DNA from: Candidatus Segatella mututuai
Lineage (GTDB): Bacteria > Bacteroidota > Bacteroidia > Bacteroidales > Bacteroidaceae
Assembly (NCBI GenBank): GCA_002439605.1
Contig: DJOI01000085.1
Coordinates: forward strand, 1 to 45,584
Reading direction: 5' to 3'
DNA length: 45,584 bases
The notes beneath the pieces are model-generated. The model worked only from the letters and a program-made list of their open reading frames with translations, was not told where the DNA came from and did not search any database. Positions 39,503 to 45,584 of the stretch are shown here, piece by piece. Each line of letters begins with the position of its first letter. Positions within the stretch are counted from its first letter, which is position 1. The position numbers and the translations under genes were made by a program.

Positions 39503-41563
39503 TTATGCTTTTTCCACATTGAGGTGTGGGTAGGAAATTCTTGTGTGATAGATGGCTTTCAAGCGCTCGATGAGCACTTGTTTGGCGAGGGCGATGTCTC
39601 GGAAGGTGATGGGACATTCCTTGAAGAACCCTTCTGCCACCTGTCCGTCGATAAGTTTGTTCACCAAGGTGCTGATGCTTTCTTCCGTGTATTCTTTGAG
39701 CGAACGCGAGGCTGCCTCCACCGTGTCTGCCATCATCAGGATGGCCTGTTCGCGGGTGAATGGGTTGGGGCCTGGATACTGGAACATCTTTTTGTCTACC
39801 TGCTCGTCTGGATGCTTGTTGCAATAATTGATGTAAAAATATTTGGTGAGTCCTGTGCCGTGGTGGGTCGAGATGAAGTCCTTGATGATGCCTGGCAGAT
39901 TGGATTTATCGGCGAGCTTCAGTCCTTCCGTTACGTGGCTTATGATGATTTGCGCGCTCTCCAGATCGGATAGCTGGTCGTGGGGATTGACTCCCGCTTG
40001 GTTCTCGGTGAAGAAAACGGGGTTCGTCATTTTTCCTATGTCGTGATAGAGGGCTCCAGTACGTACCAGCAGGCTGTTGGCCCCGATGCGGTTGGCTATC
40101 TCGGCGGCCAGGTTTCCCACGGTGATGGAGTGCTGGAAGGTGCCAGGGGCTATCTCGCTCAGGTTGCGGAGCAAGCCCTTGTTGGTGTTGGACAGTTCGA
40201 AGAGCGTGACGTTTGAGATGAATCCAAAGAGCTTCTCTATGAGATACATCAGTGGATAGGAGAGCAACAGGAAGATGCCGTTGATGATGAAATAGGTGTA
40301 CATGCTCGGGTCGATGTTGAACACCTGGTTGTCCTGCATGAGTTGGAGCGCCAGGTAGACGACGCAGCTTGCTATGGTGACGAGCAGGGCGGTGATGAAT
40401 ATCTGCGAGCGCTTGGACAGTTCGCGGAGCGAGTAGATGGCGACAAGTCCCGAAGCCAGCTGCACGATGATGAACTCGTACTGGTACTTCACCGCGGCTG
40501 CGCAGATGAGAATCGTCGTGACGTGGGTGATGAACGCCGTGCGGGAATCCATGAACACCCTGACGAATATGGCAGCCATGGCGAACGGGATGATGTAGAC
40601 CGAGAAGAAGTTGTGCTTCATCATCAACGACACGAGGATAGGGAAGAGGGTTATCATCGTGTAGAGCATGGTGATGCTCCGCGGTTTCTCGAAGTAGTCT
40701 TTGCGGAAGAGCGTGAGATAGGAGGTGAACATCATGACGAGTATCAGCACGAAGAGAGTCTGGCCGATGAAGGTGGTCATGATTTCGTCTTGGGTGGAGC
40801 TTCTCCGCTTCATCTCCCTGTCGAAGGAGTTGAGCACACGGCTGGTGTAGTCGTTGACGATTTCTCCCCGGTCGATGATTTTCTGTCCGCTCATCACCAT
40901 GCCGCTTGCCAGGGGGATGCTGCTCAGCAGGTCGTTTCTCTCGGTGTCGCTTTTCTCTTTGTCGTACACGATGTTGGCCTCTATGTAGTTGTTGAGGTTG
41001 CAGCGTGAGAGGATGGCTCGCTGGGCTGCGAGCTTCTCGTTGGCGAAGATGTGCTCGTAGGCGGCTATGGTGGAATAGAAGCTGCTCACCTTGAGGCTCT
41101 TGGCGTTTTTCCCGCTCACGAAGCGTAGCATGCTGGTGGAGTCCTTGAAGATGCTGTTGTATTCGTTGGTGTTGATGATGCCGACCCTGTATATTTCCTG
41201 CATCTGCTTTGCCACGATGCCCACGTATTCCTTCGGCAGGCCGCTGATGCCCTGCCTGTAGTCGTGCAGGAACCGCTCTACCTGCTTCTTCTCTATGAGC
41301 GGGTTGAGGCTGTAGTAAGGCTGGAAGTGCTTGAGCAGGGAGTCCTGCTCGTGCTTGATGGCTTCGTCGGTCTTGTAGATGGGGAAGTCGAACTTCGCGA
41401 TGACCGATCCGTACATCCATGGCTTTCCTACGTCGTAGCGATACATCTTGCCCTCGTTGCGGGGCAGGAACCACACGATGATGGCCACGGTGATGCACAC
41501 GAGTACGACCTTGGTGGCAAGATTGCGCCAGTAATTATCTTCTGTGTTGTTGAATATGTTCAT
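39503..41563 (-). CDS. 7TM-HD (PgpH-like) membrane phosphohydrolase
   Basis: 686 residues: a first transmembrane helix (about 16-34), an extracytoplasmic 7TMR-HDED region (about 60-275), a block of about seven helices (275-465) and a C-terminal HD domain (about 470-670) with HSITVGNLA, LYHDIGKM (HD pair) and DFISTHHGTG. Proteins with this layout, such as Listeria PgpH, hydrolyse cyclic di-AMP; the same activity is likely here. The gene is divergent from gltX. Confidence 0.92.
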   Translation of the reverse strand: MNIFNNTEDNYWRNLATKVVLVCITVAIIVWFLPRNEGKMYRYDVGKPWMYGSVIAKFDFPIYKTDEAIKHEQDSLLKHFQPYYSLNPLIEKKQVERFLHDYRQGISGLPKEYVGIVAKQMQEIYRVGIINTNEYNSIFKDSTSMLRFVSGKNAKSLKVSSFYSTIAAYEHIFANEKLAAQRAILSRCNLNNYIEANIVYDKEKSDTERNDLLSSIPLASGMVMSGQKIIDRGEIVNDYTSRVLNSFDREMKRRSSTQDEIMTTFIGQTLFVLILVMMFTSYLTLFRKDYFEKPRSITMLYTMITLFPILVSLMMKHNFFSVYIIPFAMAAIFVRVFMDSRTAFITHVTTILICAAAVKYQYEFIIVQLASGLVAIYSLRELSKRSQIFITALLVTIASCVVYLALQLMQDNQVFNIDPSMYTYFIINGIFLLLSYPLMYLIEKLFGFISNVTLFELSNTNKGLLRNLSEIAPGTFQHSITVGNLAAEIANRIGANSLLVRTGALYHDIGKMTNPVFFTENQAGVNPHDQLSDLESAQIIISHVTEGLKLADKSNLPGIIKDFISTHHGTGLTKYFYINYCNKHPDEQVDKKMFQYPGPNPFTREQAILMMADTVEAASRSLKEYTEESISTLVNKLIDGQVAEGFFKECPITFRDIALAKQVLIERLKAIYHTRISYPHLNVEKA

Positions 41564-41655
41564 TTTATTCCACTATTTTAGGCGGTTTTCCTTATATTCT
41601 TTGGTTTACTTTGCGAAAATACGAAAAAAAACTATCATAATCGCCAAAAAAGATG

Positions 41656-41663
41656 TAATTTTG
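41656..41663 (+). promoter_or_regulatory. gltX: Promoter -7 box of gltX
   Basis: TAATTTTG matches TAnnTTTG and lies 33 bases before the ATG at 41697. No clear -33 box. Confidence 0.5.
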
Positions 41664-41696
41664 CAGAAAAAATTAAAAATAGCTATAAATCAAGAC

Positions 41697-43214
41697 ATGG
41701 CAGACAGAAAAGTAAGAGTGCGTTTCGCCCCGAGTCCCACGGGCGCGTTGCACATTGGTGGCGTTCGCACCGCCCTCTATAATTATTTGTTTGCTCGCCA
41801 GCATGGTGGCGAGCTCGTGTTTCGTATCGAGGATACCGACTCCCATCGTTTCGTGCCAGGAGCCGAGGAGTATATCTTGGAGTCTTTCAAGTGGTTAGGC
41901 ATCAAGTTCGACGAGGGCGTGAGCTTCGGTGGCGAGCACGGTCCTTACCGCCAGAGCGAGCGTCGTGACATATATAAGAAATATGTACAGCAGCTCCTCG
42001 ACAACGGCAAGGCTTACATCGCCTTCGATACACCGGAGGAGCTGGAGGCCAAGCGTGCCGAGATACAGAACTTCCAGTATGACGCCCATACCCGCATGCA
42101 GATGCGCAACTCGTTGACCCTTCCTAAGGAAGAGGTCGACCAGCTCATAGCAGACGGCAAACAATACACCGTGCGATTCAAGATTGAGCCGGGACAGGAA
42201 ATCCACGTCAACGACATGATTCGTGGCGACGTGAAGGTGATGAGCGACATCCTCGACGACAAGGTGCTCTACAAGAGCGCAGACGAGCTTCCTACCTACC
42301 ACTTGGCCAACATCGTGGACGACCACTTGATGGAAATCTCCCACGTCATCCGTGGCGAGGAGTGGTTGCCGAGCGCACCGCTTCACGTGCTCCTCTACAA
42401 GGCTTTCGGTTGGGAGGACACCATGCCTCGCTTCGCCCACCTTCCATTGCTCCTCAAGCCAGAGGGCAAGGGCAAGTTGAGTAAGCGTGATGGCGACCGC
42501 CTCGGTTTCCCTGTGTTCCCGTTGGAGTGGCACGACCCTAAGACGGGCGAGGTCTCTTCGGGTTATCGCGAGAGCGGTTACTTCCCGGAGGCTGTGGTCA
42601 ACTTCCTGGCTCTCCTCGGCTGGAATCCCGGCACCGAGCAGGAAATCTTCTCGCTCGATGAATTAGTAAAGGCATTCGACATCACCCGTTGCTCGAAGGC
42701 TGGCGCCAAGTTCGATTATAAGAAGGGCATCTGGTTCAACCACGAGTATATCCTAAGGAAGAGCGACGACGAGATAGCCGGTCTCTTCGCCCCGATCGTT
42801 GCCAACAACGGCGTGGAGGAGAGCTTGAGCCGCGTGAAGCAGGTGGTGCACATGATGAAGGACCGTGTGAACTTCGTGTATGAGTTGTGGCCGTTGTGCT
42901 CGTTCTTCTTCATTCCTCCTACGGAGTATGATGCCAAGACGGTGAAGAAACGTTGGAAGGAATATTCTGCCCAGCAGATGACTGAGCTTGCCGAGGTGCT
43001 GGAAGGCATCGACGACTTCTCCATCGAGGGCCAGGAGCCCATCGTGATGAAGTGGGTGGAGGACAAGGGCTATAAGCTCGGCGACGTGATGAACGCCTTC
43101 CGCCTGACGCTCGTGGGCGAGGGCAAGGGCCCTGGCATGTTCGACATCTCCGCCTTCCTCGGCAAGGAGGAAACTTTGCGTCGTCTGCGCAAGGCTATCG
43201 AGGTCTTGGGATAA
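41697..43214 (+). CDS. gltX: Glutamyl-tRNA synthetase
   Basis: 505 residues from the ATG at 41697 (MADRKVRVRFAPSPTG); the frame is open further upstream but there the residues do not match the family. Class I signatures are SPTGALHIGG (HIGH) and KGKLSKRDG (KMSKS). It charges tRNA-Glu, and is essential. Codon use is GC-rich and quite unlike the island genes. Followed by a short GC hairpin terminator. Confidence 0.97.
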   Translation: MADRKVRVRFAPSPTGALHIGGVRTALYNYLFARQHGGELVFRIEDTDSHRFVPGAEEYILESFKWLGIKFDEGVSFGGEHGPYRQSERRDIYKKYVQQLLDNGKAYIAFDTPEELEAKRAEIQNFQYDAHTRMQMRNSLTLPKEEVDQLIADGKQYTVRFKIEPGQEIHVNDMIRGDVKVMSDILDDKVLYKSADELPTYHLANIVDDHLMEISHVIRGEEWLPSAPLHVLLYKAFGWEDTMPRFAHLPLLLKPEGKGKLSKRDGDRLGFPVFPLEWHDPKTGEVSSGYRESGYFPEAVVNFLALLGWNPGTEQEIFSLDELVKAFDITRCSKAGAKFDYKKGIWFNHEYILRKSDDEIAGLFAPIVANNGVEESLSRVKQVVHMMKDRVNFVYELWPLCSFFFIPPTEYDAKTVKKRWKEYSAQQMTELAEVLEGIDDFSIEGQEPIVMKWVEDKGYKLGDVMNAFRLTLVGEGKGPGMFDISAFLGKEETLRRLRKAIEVLG

Positions 43215-43237
43215 AGCTCCTTTGCTTCACGGCATTC

Positions 43238-43258
43238 GGGGGGAATCCCCTTTCTTTT
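43238..43258 (+). terminator. Terminator after gltX
   Basis: A short GC stem (GGGG/CCCC with AAT between) is followed by TTTCTTTT, 24 bases after the stop. Confidence 0.5.
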
Positions 43259-43262
43259 AAGA

Positions 43263-43270
43263 TATATTTG
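43263..43270 (+). promoter_or_regulatory. waaA: Possible promoter -7 box of waaA
   Basis: TATATTTG matches the -7 consensus. The leader of about 60 bases contains a hairpin (CGGAAG with CTTCCG, 43278-43294). No clear -33 box. Confidence 0.4.
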
Positions 43271-43336
43271 TATTCCTCGGAAGCATCCCTTCCGTGGGTG
43301 CAAACTATATAAATAAGCAACTTAACCAATCAACTG

Positions 43337-44626
43337 ATGATTTACAATATCGTCATTTATTTCGTCCTTTGGGGCATAGCCATAGCGAGTCTTTTCAATG
43401 AGAAGGTACGCAAGATGTGGCGAGGCGAGCGAGAGGCCTTCAAGATACTGAAGCGGAAGGTGGACCCGACGGAGAAGTATGTGTGGTTTCATGCGGCTTC
43501 GTTGGGCGAGTTCGAGCAGGGCAGACCTTTGATGGAGCGCATCCGCAGGGAGCATCCCCAGTACAAGATATTGCTCACCTTCTATTCTCCATCGGGGTAT
43601 GAGGTGCGCAAGAACTACGAGGGAGCCGACATCATCTGCTACATGCCCGTGGACACTCGGCTGAACGCCATCCGGTTCCTCCGCCTGGTGCGCCCCGTGA
43701 TGGCTTTCTTCATCAAGTACGAGTTCTGGAGCAACTTCCTGCACATCCTCAAGTATCGTGGCGTTCCCACTTATAGCGTGAGCAGCATCTTCCGCGAGGA
43801 CCAAGTCTTCTTCAAGTGGTATGGCAGGAGCTACGCCAACGTGCTGAAGTGCTTCACCCGGTTCTTCGTGCAGAACGAGGAGAGCAAGCGATTGCTTGCA
43901 GGCATCGGAATCACGGATGTCGACGTGGTGGGCGATACCCGCTTCGACCGTGTGCTCCAAATCAAGGAGGCGGCCAGGCAGTTGCCTATCTGCGAGGCGT
44001 TCCGCAAGGGAAGTGCTTCTTCTGCGTCTGCCGAAACTTCTACCAACGTTTCTGCCGAGGCTTTGCCAAAGGCAGGCTATAAAGTCTTCGTGGCAGGGAG
44101 CTCATGGCCTCCAGACGAGGAAATCTTCATCCGGTTCTTCAACGAGCGCAAGGACTGGCGCTTGCTGATAGCGCCGCATGTCATCGCCGAGGAACACTTG
44201 AAACTCATTCTCTCTTTGATCAAGGACAAGAAGGTGGTGCGCTACACCCAGACCTCTCCCGAGGAGGCCGCCGAGGCTGATGTCTTGATTATCGACTGTT
44301 TCGGTCTGCTGGGCAGCATGTATCGCTATGGCGATGTCGCTTACGTGGGCGGTGGCTTCGGCGTGGGCATTCACAATACCTTGGAGGCGGCGGTATGGAA
44401 CATGCCTGTCGTCTTCGGTCCTAACAACAAGAAGTTCCAGGAGGCCCAGGGCTTGTTGCGGTCGGGCGGTGGATTCGAGATTCACAACTTCGAGGAGTTC
44501 GAGGGTTTGATGAACTCGATGATGAACGATGAGGCTTTTCGGAAGTCTTCGGGCGAAAAAGCCGGGGCGTTCGTGGCGAGTCTTTCGGGCGCAACCGACA
44601 AGGTGCTTTCCAAGGTGTCGTTGTAG
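43337..44626 (+). CDS. waaA: 3-deoxy-D-manno-octulosonic acid (Kdo) transferase
   Basis: 429 residues of the WaaA/KdtA glycosyltransferase family, which adds Kdo to lipid A at the inner membrane. An N-terminal membrane helix (YNIVIYFVLWGIAIAS) is followed by VWFHAASLGEFEQG, the Glu-containing catalytic loop, then FFIKYEFW, VVGDTRFDR, VAGSSWPPDEE and YVGGGFGVGIHNTLEAA of the C-terminal lobe. Between about residues 226 and 245 lies a low-complexity Ser/Ala/Glu insert (SASSASAETSTNVSAEA) not expected for the family, perhaps a surface loop expansion. Intact otherwise. Confidence 0.95.
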   Translation: MIYNIVIYFVLWGIAIASLFNEKVRKMWRGEREAFKILKRKVDPTEKYVWFHAASLGEFEQGRPLMERIRREHPQYKILLTFYSPSGYEVRKNYEGADIICYMPVDTRLNAIRFLRLVRPVMAFFIKYEFWSNFLHILKYRGVPTYSVSSIFREDQVFFKWYGRSYANVLKCFTRFFVQNEESKRLLAGIGITDVDVVGDTRFDRVLQIKEAARQLPICEAFRKGSASSASAETSTNVSAEALPKAGYKVFVAGSSWPPDEEIFIRFFNERKDWRLLIAPHVIAEEHLKLILSLIKDKKVVRYTQTSPEEAAEADVLIIDCFGLLGSMYRYGDVAYVGGGFGVGIHNTLEAAVWNMPVVFGPNNKKFQEAQGLLRSGGGFEIHNFEEFEGLMNSMMNDEAFRKSSGEKAGAFVASLSGATDKVLSKVSL

Positions 44627-44847
44627 GCTCTTCTGCGGGGAGCGACGCTTTTCGCAAAGCTTTTAGATAGATTCTTTTCGCAAAGAAACGAAACGCTTTT
44701 CACAAAGCAGCATTTTTGTAATTACGGTTGCAAAAATACTGCTTTTTTCTGTTGTTGCCAAATTTGGGCGTGTGATAAGGGGCGATTTTGCGACAACTCA
44801 TAGTTTTGCGATGGATAAAATTACGAGTCGCAGCTTATAAACCTATG

Positions 44848-44876
44848 AACTGATGGTACGTTCCATACCGTCAGTT
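44848..44876. repeat. Hairpin before the nested inverted repeat
   Basis: AACTGATGGTA (44848-44858) pairs with TACCGTCAGTT (44866-44876) with one mismatch. ACCGTCAG recurs at about 45085-45092. Confidence 0.6.
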
Positions 44877-44889
44877 CTTTGTTAGAAAC

Positions 44890-45053
44890 GCTGACGCTGA
44901 CAGCTGACAGTCCAAAATCCGCTGGGTGAAAAGGTAAGGTTAGAAGTTTATATTTATATATAATATATATTATATATAAATATAAAAATAATTAACACTC
45001 TTTCGCTCTCTTGCAAGGGCTCGGAAAATGGACTGTCAGCTGTCAGCGTCAGC
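44890..45053. repeat. 25-base perfect inverted repeat with palindrome inside
   Basis: Bases 44890-44914 and 45029-45053 are exact reverse complements (core GCTGACGCTGACAGCTGACA). The 114 bases between them contain a 40-base palindrome (44947-44986). The whole could be a miniature transposable element, a phase-type switch, or a cruciform. Confidence 0.8.
44947..44986. repeat. 40-base perfect AT palindrome
   Basis: All 20 base pairs are complementary around a centre at 44966/44967; composition is only A and T. Such a sequence extrudes readily as a cruciform and is rarely tolerated unless it has a role. Confidence 0.85.
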
Positions 45054-45108
45054 ATTTTTGGCAATAAGTGGCAAAAAAAGAGTTACCGTCAGATTTCAGA
45101 AATCTTTT

Positions 45109-45140
45109 CTTGTTTTATTCAAAAAAAAATCGTATATTTG
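45109..45140 (+). promoter_or_regulatory. Promoter of the terminal lipoprotein gene
   Basis: CTTG (45109-45112), a 20-base spacer and TATATTTG (45133-45140) fit the Bacteroidota promoter; one base of the -33 box differs. The ATG follows at 45168. Confidence 0.65.
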
Positions 45141-45167
45141 TGCAGTCAAATCAATGGAGTAAAACGA

Positions 45168-45584
45168 ATGAAACAGTTATCAAAATTTTCAATTTTATTG
45201 CTGTTTGTCGCCCTTGCGTTTTGTGCTTGCGACAAGAATGATAGCGATGACAATGGGGGGTGCATCTATCCCAATCCATCCCCATCAATGTCTGTCGCAA
45301 ATTTTACAGGTGAAGTGAAAATTGCGGTGGATGCCCCTCTGATGAAAGAGCAGATAGAGCAAGACTTGATGGCTAATCCACCCTTTGGTGGAAGCAAAAT
45401 GTATCAACTTGTTACGAAGAAACAGACTGTCGGTCTTGCAGCTACGATTGAGTTGTATGCACTGAACCCTGAGGACGAAAAGAAAGCAGATGGCTATATA
45501 TTGGACTATGCTGGTGATGTGGAGAAAAAAGATAGTTATAGCTCATTCCTTACAGGGGCTGGCATTTCTGGAAATTGGTATAAG
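45168..45584 (+). CDS. Lipoprotein, partial (runs off the window)
   Basis: The frame is open from ATG at 45168 to the last base without a stop (139 residues visible). A signal peptide (FSILLLFVALAFCAC) ends in a lipobox-like AFCAC, so the Cys at about 21 is the likely lipidation site, followed by a charged DKNDSDDNGG linker. Further on are MSVANFTGEVKI and LYALNPEDEKKADGY. No family is recognised. The gene has a good promoter just upstream. Confidence 0.75.
   Translation, partial: MKQLSKFSILLLFVALAFCACDKNDSDDNGGCIYPNPSPSMSVANFTGEVKIAVDAPLMKEQIEQDLMANPPFGGSKMYQLVTKKQTVGLAATIELYALNPEDEKKADGYILDYAGDVEKKDSYSSFLTGAGISGNWYK

Larger units (their letters stand above)
44627..45108. other. Intergenic region rich in inverted repeats
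   Basis: No gene is seen. After waaA come CTTTTCGCAAAG-like short repeats (about 44648-44710), then three inverted-repeat structures described separately (44848-44876, 44890-45053, 44947-44986), then the promoter of the next gene. Confidence 0.6.

Noticed and set aside
39906..41498. 530-codon frame antisense-like to the 7TM-HD gene
   Set aside because: It lies on the same strand in another frame of a well-supported gene, and its product is His/Arg/Pro-rich with no family resemblance, as expected for a GC-rich shadow.
41544..41696. Upstream extension of gltX
   Set aside because: The extra residues are hydrophobic and low-complexity; the -7 box at 41656 lies within this stretch, and the conserved protein starts at 41697.

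Overview
The window looks like a Bacteroidales chromosome, most likely Prevotella/Segatella. The signs are promoters with the Bacteroidota -7 box TAnnTTTG (several with a -33 box about 20 bases upstream), almost no Shine-Dalgarno sequences, many lipoproteins, and a complete type IX secretion core (porP-gldK-gldL-gldM-gldN). It has two very different halves.

Positions ~9-28375 are an AT-rich integrated mobile island. A 14-base repeat (TGGAATGATGACGA) lies at both ends (9-22 and 28362-28375), with a second 14-base repeat just inside each end (162-175, 28296-28309). A tyrosine recombinase is the first gene inside the left end. The island also carries a serine recombinase with inverted repeats upstream, two tandem excisionase-type HTH proteins, a tandem-repeat/AT-rich/hairpin region that resembles an origin, a large unknown protein behind a strong promoter, an orphan C5-cytosine DNA methyltransferase and an AbiE-like toxin-antitoxin pair at the right end. 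I see no relaxase, coupling protein or conjugation genes.

Most of the island's cargo reads leftward. At 9278-15899 lies what looks like a new RiPP (ribosomally made, modified peptide) operon: a 57-residue Cys-containing precursor, an attenuator-like hairpin, an 89-residue partner, a radical SAM/SPASM maturase with a PqqD-like leader-binding domain, a TM2-domain membrane protein, a metal-dependent amidohydrolase and three lipoproteins. Just upstream (16481-17031) is a candidate structured non-coding RNA with its own consensus promoter (TTTG-N20-TATCTTTG) and two successive intrinsic terminators. Further left, 2035-9162 holds a VWA protein with a degenerate metallopeptidase motif, an HTH protein, a protein consisting only of sigma-70 region 2, a fusion of an island-specific domain to a DnaB-like ATPase, and two sets of paralogous unknown proteins.

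Positions 28573-45584 are chromosomal: the type IX secretion core, an outer-membrane beta-barrel protein, priA, a FadL/OmpP1 porin, a 7TM-HD phosphohydrolase, gltX, waaA, and the start of a lipoprotein cut off by the window end. Two elaborate inverted repeats stand out here: a 32-base perfect pair around the bidirectional priA/porin terminator, and a 25-base perfect pair enclosing a 40-base perfect palindrome after waaA. The island sits about 200 bases upstream of the secretion operon, so its right end may affect that operon's expression.
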